A stretch of 64,000 bases of DNA, taken from positions 2,728,001-2,792,000 of the forward strand of contig JAYKKT010000076.1 of NCBI GenBank assembly GCA_036023115.1, in the 5' to 3' direction. The stretch is from Brasenia schreberi (taxonomy: Eukaryota; Streptophyta; Magnoliopsida; Nymphaeales; Cabombaceae). Shown here piece after piece: positions 22,903 to 35,505 of this stretch; within the stretch, counting starts at the first letter, position 1; each line of letters starts with the position of its first letter. The position numbers and the translations under genes are program-made. The notes beneath the pieces were generated by a model. The model worked only from the letters and a program-made list of their open reading frames with translations. It was not told the origin of the DNA and ran no database searches.

Positions 22903-25092
22903 TTCGATCCCTCCCGTTTCCATTGGGAGTTCGATGGATCCTAAAGGTCTAGACGCATTCCCATCGTATCCAGTGATAACGATGGGGCTTGGGTTCACTG
23001 AAGTCAAGGTGACTCCGATTTTATATGCCACATGAAGTGGAAGGATGTTGAGCCCTCCTCCACCATCGACTAGGCACCTGTCCAGAGAGTGGTTATTCAA
23101 AACCACCTCGATATGCAAGGCCTGGTTGTGGGATTCGTAGGGCCTATCTACATCATCTTCCGAGAAAGTGATGGGCGATTTTGCTCCTAATAAAGCCACT
23201 TGGGCAGACAAGGATTCCGGACTTATGTTCGAATCAACCTTGGCCCTTTCTAGAATTTTCTCTAATACAAGTCTATGCCTAGGCAAGGTTTGTATAAGCT
23301 CTAGGATAGACATGTGAATAGGAATCTTTGAAAGGTGGTTTTCGAAGTCATAAGTATTTAGGATGACTTGATCCTTATCTGCTTTTGGCAGAACACCAGG
23401 GATACATGCTTTTGAGGGGCCAGGCACACTGACCACCTTTTGAGCACCTTGAAGGTGCGGGGGTTGATAGATCCTCCCGGATCTAGTCACTTCCCCCACG
23501 ACCAGCCTAGGGTTCGCGCTAAATTTGGCTCTAAGGATGAGCTGAGGAGAACCTTGGATTTTCAAAACTGGTTTTGCCGGTGATTCCACTTTTGGTGGTC
23601 CCTGAATGACGACTTGAATGGGCTTCTTGTATAATACAACAGTGGGCGCACAAGTGGGTCGACCAAGCTCTGGTTTTTGTGCTAGTTCCTTAGAAAAGGT
23701 GAGGGTACAGACGTCCTTTCCTTTCCCACTACCACTAGCGTGTTTGGGAAAGGGTTCTTTGAAGATAGCTTGAGGTGGCTCAGGTTCCGCAGTGACTTGG
23801 AGCCGGCCCTCCGCTATCAAGTTCTCAATTTTATTTAAAAGGGAGAAACAGCATTTGGTATCATAGCCCTTGAGCCGATGATACTTACAAAATCGATTTA
23901 AATACCCCCCTTTGGAAGTGACTCCTTCGGGGATTTCGGGGAGTTCTATCATGCCCTGGGCAAGTAGGAGGTCTAGGACCTCCGACACAAGTTGCCCCAA
24001 CGGAGTGTACTCCCATTTTTCAGTCGGTTTTTGAAAGGTTCGCTCCCTTTTATTTTCTAGTTTTTCAAAATTTTTGGAAGTGCCTGCCACGCTTGGATCC
24101 ACCCGGACATTGGCGATATTATGGGGCTTTGCCCCTTTGTCCATCATGGGCAGCCCATAAGTGATGGGCTTTTCCAAACAGGTTTTAGAAACGGCACTTC
24201 CTTTCCACAAGTGATCGTATGTCCCTTTTCGCATGTTGGTTTCGAAAAGGGATGCCTTTTTTATCAACTTATGGAAAGTTGAGATCTCATGGAGCGACAG
24301 AAGGGTTTTTAACTCGCTTTTAAAGTTATCCAGGATGAGCATGACTGCGCATCCTTCGGATATGGGCTCTCGCACTTGGCCCAAAAGTGACCTCCATCTT
24401 ATAATGAAGGCATGTACGTGTTCGTTCATGCCTTGCTTTGTATCCCTTAAGGTATTCAAGGTTGGCGTGACTTCTACGTTGTGTGCAAATCTTTGTAGGA
24501 AGCAGTTCGCTAACTCTTCAAAAGTAGCGAACTGGCTTAAGTCGTAGGAAGCCAGCCATGTGGCAGCTGTGCCTTTAAGGGATAAAGGGAACCAATACAC
24601 CCATTTCATCGAGTCCCTTTTCTTCTTATGGGCTCGACGCGAGAAAAGTTGCAAGTGAGACCTAGGGTCTCCCATGCCATCATACCGATGGAAGTTCGGT
24701 ATTTCATCGTCACTGTCTATTTCGTAATCCATAGGAAGGAAATCAGACAGGGCGTAGCTTCTTTTCTCTTTATTTTGCCCTTTCAGCAACTGCTGTAGGG
24801 CTTTACGGTCCTTTTGTGTGAAGGACTCGTGGTATTGGTTGCCTTCCATTACGGAGGCCTCTTTGTGCTTGCGAGGTTTTTCAGACTTTTTCTTAGGCCT
24901 TGGTTCACCATTTGATGAACATGAATCGCCTACTTCAGCCTCTTGGCTGAGAGCATCGATTTTGGCCTCAAATTCCCTTCTCAGGTCCTCGATTTCATCT
25001 AGTTTTATTTTGTTTTTGAAAATCCTCCTAGAGTGAGAACTTGATGCGCATGAGCCTTGGCTCGACACTTCACTTAGATTGGATTTTGACAT
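22903..25092 (-). CDS. gag: gag-pro of E5, C-terminally truncated by deletion
   Basis: Starts at ATG 25092 (Met-Ser-Lys-Ser). It is continuous through the N-terminal coiled coil, capsid core (WLASYDLSQFATFEELANCF), zinc knuckle (CKYHRLKGYDTKCC, in which the second His is replaced by Tyr) and protease active site VDGGGGLNILP, then fuses out of frame near 22902. This is the only gag N-terminal half in the window with no frameshift between Met-Ser-Lys and the protease. The changed knuckle and missing C-terminus argue against full function. Confidence 0.88.
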
Positions 25093-25209
25093 GCTTTTCA
25101 AGCTTTTTCAAAATGTCCTAAGTACAAGCAAAGAAAACAAGTTAAAACGACACCTTTTTAAAAATTTTCGCAAGCTTTTAACTAAAAACTCGATTCTTGA
25201 AAGGCCCAC

Positions 25210-25227
25210 GTTCCACCGGGCGTTCCA
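25210..25227 (-). other. Degenerate primer binding site of E5
   Basis: Minus strand reads TGGAACGCCCGGTGGAAC, two changes from the consensus, five bases from the LTR end. It marks the left side of the shared LTR as a 5' LTR. Confidence 0.8.
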
Positions 25228-28200
25228 ATCTCTGTAGACGTGCAAAAATCCCCGCCACTTGCCTTTTTAGGGCTTAGAGCGGATCTTCTCGTGTGTCTAA
25301 GGCCTATTTATATAAACAGGGCATGCCAGCTAGCTTACCTAAGCAAGCGAAGATATATTTTGAGCTGAGTTCTAATCGTGGCGACTGTGAGCAAGTGAGC
25401 TCTTGTCGTCGCAGACCTTCTTGCACTGATGCGCAAGGGTCAGTCTGTACACTTTGAAAAATCGAGTTTTTAGGGTATAGAAAGCCTACGAAGCGATTCG
25501 AGGTGTATAATTCGGGTCTTTTAGATATGATTGCAGATTTTAGATCACGCGGATTTGCACGTGCCTAAGTCTTTCTTTTTATCCCTTTATGAGCCACCTA
25601 GTTTGTGTGTTATGAACACTCCACTACATGGGCGAATTTGAGCGGGAGTACGGGGCTTGCTTCGATGCAATATGCGTCCTACCTCGTGGTATGGCGTAGA
25701 TGCAATGCAAACTCACGCTACTCCAAAGGGAAAACCCGAATGTAAAGACAATGCCGAAGGGAAATAACCGAAGGGAAATAATCGAAGGGAAATGACTTGT
25801 AATGTAAATGCCGAAGGGAGATATGTATATAGGGTATATACGTGCCCTTACTTGGGTCTTGCAAATAAGAGCGAAGGCTCAATGTGGGTGCGTGCTTGAA
25901 TTGAAAGACTTACACACACGACATGAAATAAAACCCAAATATAACTTGCAGTATGGCCTTGATTAAGGTCTTGGGAATAAGAGCGAAAGCTCAATGTGTG
26001 TGAGTGCTTGAATTGAAGTACTATGCACACAACATGAAATTAAACCCAAATAGTATAACACGGCCCTTACTTGGGTGTGAGTGCTTGAATTGAAAGACTT
26101 ACACACACGACATGAAATGAAAACCCAAATAGTATAGCTCGGCCCTTACTTGGGTCTTTCAAATAAGAGCGAAGGCTCAATGTGCGTGAGTGCTTGAATT
26201 GAAAGACTTACACACACGACATGAAATGAAAACCCAAATAGTATAGCTCGGCCCTTACTTGGGTCTTTCAAATAAGAGCGAAGGCTCAATGTGTGTGAGT
26301 GCTTGAATTGAAAGACTTAAACACACAACATGAAATGAAAACCCAAATAGTATAGCTCGGCCCTTACTTGGGTCTTTCAACTAAGAGCGAAGGCTCAATG
26401 TGTGTGAGTGCTTGAATTGAAAGACAACACACCCAACTTAAGCAAAAACCCTATGAAAATTAAAGTATATATATATATATATATATTTATGTATTAGGGG
26501 CTGATTAGGCCCGTGTGTGTTCAAAATCGTGCACAACTAAGAGAGTGCACGTGTGTGGGTGTGCCAAGCCCCGTTATTATAAGCGGGGGGAGACTATGCT
26601 CCGTTATTACAACCCCATATCGAATTGAATCTTAAGCAAGTATACAACTAAGGACTGAGTTAGGCACTTACTAATAGCTGCTCCGAAGATGCCTTGCTTG
26701 AGCATGGGCTTGGCCTTCGCCTTGGGCTGCAAGAGGGAGCTCCGCGGAGTTGAACGGCAAGGGGGTGCTGGCCGGGTGCCTTAGGTGCGCGGAGGAGATG
26801 CCTCAAAGGTGGCCGGCTACTTAGCGAAGGGCTGGTTTTATGCGTGGGGCTAAGGTGAGTATGTAGGGCCACTAAGGAAGGTTTGTGAAGTTAGGGAGTA
26901 TGGCACTAAGGGGAGTCTAAGGGAAGGTCTAATGGAGTGTCTAGGGTTGGCGGGTGGCTAGCCGAATGGATGGGGGACAGTCGGTTGGAGTGGCCGACTA
27001 GGGGAACTTGGTGGTGGCGGGCTGCTAGGGTGGCTAGGAGTGGTGGAAGGGAAGGGAACTAGCTAGGAGATGGGGTAAGGTAGTTGTGGATGTGGGGAGG
27101 TAATATGGGCAGGTCTTAGGGAGTTGGATGGGGTGGCCGGGTGTAGCTAGGGTGTCTAGGTAGTGGCGGGTAGTTAGGGTGGTTATGGCCTGGCCGAGTG
27201 GGAGTGGTGGCGGCAAGTGGCTGGTATTAGGGTAAGGTGGTGGTATGGTGGGTGGCTGAGAGTGGAGAGGGAATGGAGAAGGAGTAAGGTGGAGTGTGGG
27301 GTACTAACCGAGTGAAGAGGCGGTGGCGAATGGAAGGGGAGCAGCCGGGTGGTTTGGATGCGCAGGATGGGATTCGGCCGGACGGAATGGTGGCGATGTG
27401 GACCTTGGCTGGAGTGGTGGTGGTGGTGGTGCTCGGCTGGGAGGTAGTGGCGCAGGTGGTGGCTGGCTGTGGGGCAAGTGGAGCATGGTTGGAGTCGTTT
27501 AGGCTGGAGAGGGGATGAGATAGGATGATTGAAGATGGGGATGAGATAGGATGATTGAAGATGGGGAAAACCCGCCCCAAAGGGGGGGGGTTTATATAGG
27601 GTTGCAAGAGGCGGTTGGGGCTGGTATTAGGGTAGTGGTTAGGTGGTCTAGGGGTGGTGGTATGGTGGTAAGGTGGGCTGGAAAGGGTAGGGCCAGATAT
27701 TTTAAATACAAGGGGTTTGGGTAGGTTGTGTGCTAGGGGTGGTTTAGAGGTTTAGGGTTTAGCTAAGTGGGTTGGTTTTAGGGTGAGGTTTAGTGAGGTA
27801 GTGTAAACACCCCAAATCTTCTATTTTTCAAAAACTCTCAAAACACCAAAAAGCTCGTTTGAGCCAAAACGACGACCTGTTTTGAAATGTGAAAACAGGT
27901 ACAGAAGGCAAAAGAAGACCCTAGGCCCGAAGAGGATTCAAGCCCAGAGCTTCAGAAGCCACTCCCTGATAAAAAAACAAAAGAAAGCAAAGCCCATTTG
28001 ATGAAAAGCTCAACGGAGTCCAGAACGGCAAGACGAAGTCCGGACGACAAAGTTGGGGAAAACCCAGCACCAGACGGAGCGCTGATGAAGCCAGTGCCCG
28101 CACAGATCGTTCGCCTCGAGAAGCCAAGAAGGACTGTCCGAAGAAATTTTGATTTGGATTTGGACCATATATATCCAGATCCAAATCCATGTAATGAATA

Positions 28201-28466
28201 GTGTTTGGATTTGGGCCAATCCAAATAGTGTTTGGGTCGATCCAAATAGTGTTTGGATTTGGATTGGATCCAAATAGTGTTTGGATTGGATCGGATCTGG
28301 ATCAAAATATCCAGATCCGTATCCATAAAAATATTGGGTTTGGATCGGATACAGATCTCAAAATATCCGAGATCCAATATCCAGATCCAAATAGTGTTTG
28401 GATTTGGGTATGGATCCAAACCCCAAACCCAAACCCAAACCCAAATCCAAGACCCACCTCAAATCT

Positions 28467-28476
28467 CTATAAATAG
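28467..28476 (+). promoter_or_regulatory. TATA box of the family B solo LTR
   Basis: CTATAAATAG, itself near-palindromic (CTCTATAAATAGAG), about 665 bp into the LTR. The same site is in both E8 LTRs. Confidence 0.65.
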
Positions 28477-28894
28477 AGGTGAGGGGGTCCATGTAAAGGG
28501 TTCATGCAAATATTTGGGAGGAGAGAGAGGGAGTGATAGACCTAGCCATGTGGGCTCATTGGGTGAGGTGGGTTCAAGCCATGTGGGCTAAGTGGGTCTA
28601 GACTAAGGGGCTGCAACCAAGGTGGGCTGGACCAAGTGGCTGCAACCGTGGAGACGTGGGCTCAAGCCAAGAAGGACCGGCTCCAAGAGGTAAGCCTAAC
28701 CTAACCTAGCCATTCTCTCTACACCCCTCTAAACCTAACCCCAACCTAGCCTAGGTTCGAACCTACCTAACCCCAACTGAACCTAACCCTAACTAAACCT
28801 AGCCCTAACCCAACCTAGGTTCGACCAAACCTAACCCTAGACTTGAACCAACCTAAACCTAACCGGACCGCGCCTGCCGTGCGCACCCTGACGC

Positions 28895-29035
28895 TGTCCG
28901 CGCGCCCTGACGCTATCCCGCGCCCTGACGCCATCCCGCGCCCTGACGCCATCCCGCGCCCCAGCGCCCAGCGCCCAGCGCCAGACGCCCGCCAGCGCTC
29001 AGCGCCCAGCGCCAGGCGCCCGATTGCTGCGCCCG
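28895..29035 (+). repeat. GC-rich 18-bp tandem repeats in the B solo LTR leader
   Basis: Copies of CGCGCCCTGACGCCATCC, then CAGCGCC repeats. They occupy the place of the hairpin array of the E8 LTRs. Confidence 0.75.
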
Positions 29036-31667
29036 ACGCCTTCCGGCCGACTTGACCACCTTCCTGCCGACCTAACCTGCACCCTGGCCGTGACCTGTAC
29101 CCTAGGACAGACCCTAGGACAGACCCTACACAGCCCCCATCTTGGCCGAACCTTAGTTCCCCTAAGACCCTAATCGTGCCCCATAGAACCTCCCTCAAAG
29201 CCACCTAGGATAACCCCCTCTTGGCTGCCCAAGGTGAACCGTGAGCCCACGTGCAAGCAAGTTGAACATGGACCAGCTATTTGTAAGTGTCTAAACTTGG
29301 TCTATTACATTAACTTGCTTTATATTCAATTAAATTTTGATACGGGGTTGTAGTAAAGGAGCTTCGTCTCCCCCCGATTGTAATAACGTGGTTTGACACA
29401 CCCACACACACGCGCACTTGAGCCTTTCCGCTCTTAGTCGTACACTTTTTGCACACACACGGGCCTAACAAGCCCTTAATATATAGTTATATTTATATAT
29501 TTTAAGTCAAGGGTTTTTTTAATTAAGTCGTGTGTGTTGTCTTTCCATTTTCCACACGCACACACATTGAGCCTTCGCTCTTACTCCCAAGACCTTAGTA
29601 AAGGCCTTATTGCAGTTATATTTGGGTTTCATTTATGTCGTGTGCGTAGTACTTCAATTCTACACTCACACACATTGAGCTTTCGCTCTTACTCCCAAGA
29701 CCTTAGTCAAGGCATACTGCAATTTATATTTGGGTTTCATTTCATGTCGTGTGTGTAAGTCTTTCAATTCAAGCACGCACACACATTGAGCCTTCGCTCT
29801 TATTTACAAGACCCAAGTAAGGGCCCCTACATATACTCTATATAAAGTATTTCTTTCGGCTACGTCTTTAAGATTCGGGTTTTAAGGTTCAAGTCGTGTG
29901 CGTTGTCTTTCAATATATACACGACACACACTTACACAATTGAGCCTTTCCGCTCTTAAGATATAGCCATATTTCCCCTTCCGCTATTTACTTTACAAGT
30001 CATTTCCCTTCGGCTATTTACTTTACAAGTCATTTCCCTTCGGCAATTTCCCTTCGGCATTGTCTTTTAATTTCGGGTTTTCCCTTTGGAGTAGCGTGAG
30101 TTTGCATTGCATCTACGCCATATCACGAGGTAGGACGCATATTGCATCGAAGCAAGCCCCGTACTCCCGCTCAAATTCGCCCCATGTAGTGGAGTGTTCA
30201 TAACACACACCTAGGTGGCCCATAAAGGGATAAAAAGAAAGACTTAGGCACGTGCTAAAATCTGAGAATCGTATAAACCCGAATCAAATCGTGCAAGACT
30301 TAGGGTCGTCCAACCCTTACAAAGTCAAAACCGCCCAAATGCATGGTTTTCAAAAGGTTTTAAAACACTTCTTCATTCAAAATATATTTTGAGTTAAACT
30401 TGTTTCAAAACGAAGTCTCTAAGCGTACAGACTGACCCTTGCGCATCGGTGCAAGAAGGTCTGCGACGTAAAAATCCCGCTTGCCTACAATCGCCTTTCA
30501 AAAGTCAGATTGTTTTCAAAACATACTTTGCTAGTTAAAGTAAACTAGCTGGCACGCCCATAAAGCGAAGTAGATTGCGAAAAGGTTCACTTCAGGCCTA
30601 AGCACCCATAAGTGAAAATTTTCGGTGTCTACAGGTAGGTTAGGTGATTAGGCTAGGATTAGGTTAGGTTTAGGGAAATTAACCTAGGTTTAGGGAAGGA
30701 TTAGGGAAGTGGGTTAGGTGATTAGGTTAGGATTAGGCCGGGATTAGGGAAGTGGGTTAGGTGATTAGGCTCAGATTAGGACTGGATTAGGGTAGAAGGC
30801 TAGGATTAGGTGTTGTTAGTTAGGATTAGGTGAAGGAGCTCCCTTTGCATGACCCATGGACCCTAATCACATCATGTTGGTGCAACCCTAGGTTAGGTTT
30901 TGGCTAATTACAAGCTTAAACCCACTTAATCAGGCTAACCCACATGATTAACCCCAAACTTGACACACAAGTCAAGCTTAATTACAACACACACTTGATC
31001 TTATCCTCCCCCACTCTCTCTCATGCCCATAATCCCACGTGAAATTCAAGTGGGCCCCACCTCCATTTATGAGAAGGTGATGTGGGCCATGAATATGGAT
31101 ATTGGATTGGATTTTTGAATCCAAATCCAAATCTAAGTCCATACATGGGTTTGATTGGGATTTGGATATATATGGTCCAGATCCAATCCAAACTGAATTC
31201 TAACTCCTTTGAGCTGTGTTCGAAACGAATGGTTTGTGCGGAGCCTGACAGCATCAGTACTCCGTCTGCGTTGGGTCTTCGCCAACATGATCGTCCGCCT
31301 CTGTTTTCGCCTTCCGGAGATGACTTCAAATGCTGTTTTGATGATAACAGGGTCTTGGACGTTCGAGATCCTGGGGGTGAATTTGATATGAGAGTCGTTG
31401 TGCCGGGCTTGACATGTGCTCCGGTTTCGGGCTCTCTTTGGCTTTTCTGGTCCTGTCTTGATCAGGCCAAGCTGCTTCGGGGTTTCAAAACATGTTTTAA
31501 AAAGGTTTTTAAAGCCATATCATATATTTTTGAAATATAAAGTTCAAAACATATGTAGAGGGTTGTCTGGAAGGCTCCTAGGTTTCCAGACTCAAAATGG
31601 CCCTTTGGGGTTGCTTTTACAAAACTAGGTTGATTTGAGGAATTCGTGGGATTTCGGGGTGTTTACA

Positions 31668-31705
31668 GATGCCCCTCTTTGGCCTTGTCCAAATCGATTT
31701 GGATA
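31668..31705 (-). promoter_or_regulatory. PPT and adjoining palindrome of E6
   Basis: On the minus strand CTTATCCAAAT-CG-ATTTGGACAAG is followed by GCCAAAGAGGGGCATC and the LTR start. The purine tract primes plus-strand DNA synthesis; the palindrome is discussed under findings. Confidence 0.8.
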
Positions 31706-32837
31706 AGGGCAAAGATGACAAACACCCCTTTCAATGTCTCCCTAGATCTAGCCACGAAGAATATGGGATCGTCCCAATTTTAGCCAAATCTCAATTTACA
31801 AACCCTGGTAGGAGGAGATATCACGCCAAAGGGATTGTTCTATGGAATCTGGTCCTAAGTGGGATCATGTTTATGTAAGTGCCATGCGTGGAATGCAGAT
31901 GCATGACATGGGTGTGGTGCCAAGAGTGGCGACCTCCCAGAGACCAGAGGTGGTCAAACTCTAGAGACTTACAAGGCCTCTTGCTCTAAGTGAGCAAATC
32001 CTATGCTGTTTGATGTTCGATTTTTCAAAATTTATTTACAAAACTATTTACAAAAGGGACAACTGTTTTGAGTCTCGATCCTAAGGATCTCGAGCTCTTC
32101 GTGTTTGCCCTTGTTTGAGTCTTAACACTCGCTTATCTAGCGGAGGTTTTGTAAGAAAACAAGCTATATTTCAAATTTCTATGCCTTACTCAAAACGTCA
32201 AATTCTCAAACAAGATGAAATTCAAGTAAGTAAATCCTATTTTTACTTTAGGATTCCTCGAAATGAACCATGCTTTAGCTTGGGATAAGCCAGGGATGGG
32301 AAAGAGATACCACGGTCCCTTCTGAAGCATCCCGTGGTTTAAGGCATAGAAGGCGGAACTGCTCTTTTTGAGCTTTTTGGCCTCTTTTTCCTTTTTTTCT
32401 AATAGAGGGTCTCCCTTTGGGAGTATTTTTTCTTTAATCCCTCTTTTTCACAAGAGAATCGATTTTCTTCTGAATTCTGGTTGCTTTCTTTTGGAAAGAT
32501 ACTTTGAATGGGAAATTCCCTTTTGTTTGGGCCTTTATTTTCCTTTTGGAAGTAGAAGAGAAGAGGGGAGGACTTATCCCAAGCCTACACTCGATCCATT
32601 CCAGATCAGCCTATTTAGAAATAGCACGTACTACTTGCAAGTATCTTGCTATATTGAACTAGGCCTTTCTTTGTAAGAAGAAGGATTTTGGAATGTAACC
32701 ACGATTTTGAAGACTCCACTCTTTCACAAGTGCGAATTCTCTCTCTCAGGGTCACACGAGTTTGCCTTTGCACCATATTCTCATGTCTCAGGGTAGCTAT
32801 CCCTAAAATTTTTGAAAATTGGAATTTAATCCAAATC
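31706..32837 (-). other. 3' UTR of E6 with two conserved hairpins
   Basis: Non-coding. 32449-32395 and 32345-32305 contain the CTCCC/GGGAG and ACCACGG/CCGTGGT inverted repeats also found in E7 and E8. No open frame of note. Confidence 0.7.
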
Positions 32838-33222
32838 TTACATATGATACTTCTTTAAGTATTGAATATTGATAGGATTTGCTAAATTCCTACCTTCTAC
32901 ATCGATCAACCAATACGAATTGTTCGTGGTGGTTGCTCGTACAACCAAGGGTCCATCCCACTTGGGGCACCACTTTCCGAGTGGATGTGGGCCACGATAA
33001 TGGATGATTTTCAAAACCAGATCCCCACTTCAAAGTGGCGCGGTCTCATGTGTTTGCTATAATGTCGGGCTATCCTTTGCCGGTATGCATGAGCATGATC
33101 CATGGCAAGGAGTCGCCTCTCATCTAGCAAATCTAGTTCAGCCATCCTAGCATGCTGAAGCGTCTCTAGGGGGAGGTCGAGTGCAATGGATGTATGGAAT
33201 GAATGCAGTTGAGTATGAATGG
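32838..33222 (-). pseudogene. pol: C-terminal end of E6 pol (integrase tail)
   Basis: Minus strand continues integrase after GTNAILPI with HTQLHSFHTS and on through MAELDLLDERRLLAMDHA and RHFEVG, then a shifted GPY/F region, ending at a UAA (32840-32838) after the YLKKYH tail. It was separated from the rest of pol by E7. Confidence 0.85.
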
Positions 33223-35373
33223 TGTAAACACCCCGAAATCCCACGAATTTCTCAAAATCCATCTGGTTTTATATAAGCAGCCCCAAAGGGCCATTTTGAG
33301 TTTGGAAACCCAGGAGCCTTCCAAACAACCCTGTATATATGTTTTAAACTTTATCTTTCAAAAACATATGATATAGCTTTTGAAAACCCTTTTAAAACAT
33401 GTTTTGAAACCCCGAAGTAGCTTGGCCTGATCAAGACAGGACCAGGAGAGCCAAGAAGAGCCCGGAACCGGAGCACCTATCGAGCCCGGCGCAGCAACTC
33501 TTGCATCTGATTCACACCCCAGGATCTCGAACGTCCAAGACCCTGTTCTTACCAAAATATCATTTGAAGTCATCTCCGGAAGGCAGAACGGAGGCGGACG
33601 ACCATGTTGGCGAAGACCCAACGCAGACGGAGTACTGATGCTGTCAGGCCCCGCACGAATCGTCCGTTTCGAACCCAGCTCGAAGGAGTCAGAGTTCAGT
33701 TTGGATTGAATCTGGACCATATATATCCAGATCCCAATCCAAACCCATATGTGGACTTGGATTTGGATTTGGATCCAGAGATCCAATCCAATATCCATAT
33801 CCATGGCCCACATCACCTTCTCATAAATGGAGGTGGGGCCCACTTGAAATTCACGTGGGATATTGGGCATGAGAGAGAGTGGGGGTGATAAATATCAAGA
33901 GTGTTGTATTAAGCTTGACTTGTGTGTCAAGTTTGGGTTTAATCTTGTGGTTTAGCCTAATTAAGTGGGTTTAAGCTTGTAATTAGCTAAAACCTAACCT
34001 AGGGCTGCACCAACATGGGGTGATCAAGGTCTATGGGCCATGCTAAGGGAGCTCCTTCACCTAAACCTAACCCAAAATGCCTAAACCTAGCCTAAACCCC
34101 TAATCCACCCCTAATCTGAACCTAATCACCTAACCCACTTCCCTAATCCCGGCCTAATCCCGACCTAATCACCTAACCCACTCCCCTAATCCTTCCCTAA
34201 ACCTAGATTAATTTCCCTAATCCTAGCCTAAACCTAGCCTAAACCACCTAACCTAGCTCACTAAACCTCACCCTAAAACCCAACCACCTAACCTAGCCCT
34301 AAACCACCCTTAGCCCACGATTTTCCCAAACACCTAGTTTTAAAATATCTGGCCCAATCCCATCCAGCCCACCTTATCTACATACTACCCTACCTAAACC
34401 ACCTAACCACTACCCACAACCCAGCCCTAACCGACCTACCCATCCCCATTTAAACCCCCCCCATTGTGGGCGGGTTTTCCAAGTGGGAACCACTTTCCAC
34501 TCCCAGCCGGGCCCTCTTCCTCTCCCATCTCTCACCCGTCTTCCTAGCAGTTCCAGCCCCACCAGCCGCCACCTGCTCCGCCACTCTCCCTCTTCCATCC
34601 ACCATCACTGCCCCACCAGCCGGACGCCACCACCTCACTCAGCCGGGCCCTCTCCTTCTCCCATCTTCCACCAGCCGACAGCCACCTTTGCCGCCACTCC
34701 TTCCCATTCGGTAAGTCCCCCTAACTCCCTCAAAACCACTCTCTACCACCTCTCCACTCTTAGCCACCCATCTTCCCCTTAGCTCAGCCTCTTTGCCGCC
34801 ACCACCTAAGCCTAGCCGAACCTAGGATAACCCAAGTGGCTGGCCACTACTCAGCCACCACCTCCCATTCGGCCGACCTCCCCCTAGGCGTCCTCTTTGG
34901 CCTTCCCACTAGCTCACCTTTTAGGTCCAGTTTCCCTAAGTCCCTAACTTACCTAGTGACCCTAAGACCCACTTAGTCAGCCACTCTAAACTCCCTACTT
35001 GGAGGCGCCGCCCACTTGCCACCGGTCCCCTTCGAGGCGTCCATCCCGCGCCCCATTTGCAGCCGGCCAGCACTCTTGGTCACACACCTTCGCGGAGCTC
35101 CCATTTGCAGCCCAAAGCCAAGGCCACGCTCAAGCAAGACCTCTACGGACCAGCTACTTGTAAGTTTCTAAACTCGGTCTTTAGTCATACGCTTGCTTGA
35201 AATTCAATTTGATACGGGGTTGTAATAACGGAGCATAGTCTCCCCCCGATTGTAATGACGTGGCTTGGCACAACCACACACGTGCACTCTCTTAGTCGTT
35301 GTAGACAACGAAAATTTTCACTTGCGGGTTCTTAGGCCTGAAGTGAACCTTTTCGCAATCTACTTCGCTTTAT

Positions 35374-35505
35374 GGGCGTGCCAGCTAGTTTACTTTAACT
35401 AGCAAAGTATGTTTTGAAAACAATCTGACTTTTGAAAGGCGATTGTAGGCAAGCGGGATTTTTACGTCGCAGACCTTCTTGCACCGATGCGCAAGGGTCA
35501 GTCTG
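35374..35505 (-). promoter_or_regulatory. U5 hairpin block with PBS-like decamer (E8 left LTR)
   Basis: CAGAC/GTCTG hairpin 35505-35470, palindrome 35403-35384 (GCTAGTT arms), and TGGCACGCCC on the minus strand (35383-35374). The palindrome differs from family A at a paired position yet still pairs. Confidence 0.6.

Larger units (their letters stand above)
22661..25232 (-). mobile_element. E5: minus family A element with internal deletion, truncated in pol
   Basis: From the right: LTR (shared, 25233-31667), degenerate PBS, gag, then a junction near 22902 where the codons after protease METGGIE join the pol linker. About 0.97 kb (gag C-terminus, G-patch, stop and pol start) is missing relative to E7. 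The remaining pol linker ends at the 22660 breakpoint. Confidence 0.88.
27802..30633 (+). mobile_element. Solo LTR, family B (2,832 bp), TSD GGTAG
   Basis: Starts TGTAAACACCCCAAATC, ends TCTACA, flanked by GGTAG at 27797-27801 and 30634-30638. It lies in the TTAGG-rich U3 of the shared A LTR. It differs from the E8 LTRs in the GC-rich leader, where it has 18-bp repeats instead of the paired-hairpin array. The internal region was presumably lost by LTR-LTR recombination. Confidence 0.93.
25233..31667 (-). repeat. Family A LTR shared by E5 and E6, interrupted by a solo B LTR
   Basis: The LTR is 25233-27801 plus 30639-31667 (about 3.6 kb without the insert). Left neighbour is a PBS and gag (E5); right neighbour is a PPT and pol (E6). 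One LTR thus serves as 5' LTR of E5 and 3' LTR of E6, the signature of unequal recombination between LTRs. Contents: hairpin block, a large 110-bp array (about 25850-26430), an AT microsatellite at 26464-26490, the TTGTAATAACG block, leader, TATATAAA (27598-27591) and TTAGG-rich U3 on both sides of the insert. Confidence 0.88.

Noticed and set aside
22746..22952. Frame crossing the E5 deletion junction
   Set aside because: An artefact of the joint near 22902 on the strand opposite to the element.
28253..28591. Open frames rich in Asp-Leu or Pro-Asn repeats (also near 7850, 14050, 33700, 38000, 45400, 55700, 60780)
   Set aside because: They are translations of ATCCAA/GGATTTGG repeats in the LTR U3, open on both strands and in several frames; not genes.
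32368..32676. Phe-rich 102-codon frame in the E6 3' UTR, and similar small frames at 39306-39512
   Set aside because: Generated by T-rich UTR on the strand opposite to pol; not kept in E7.
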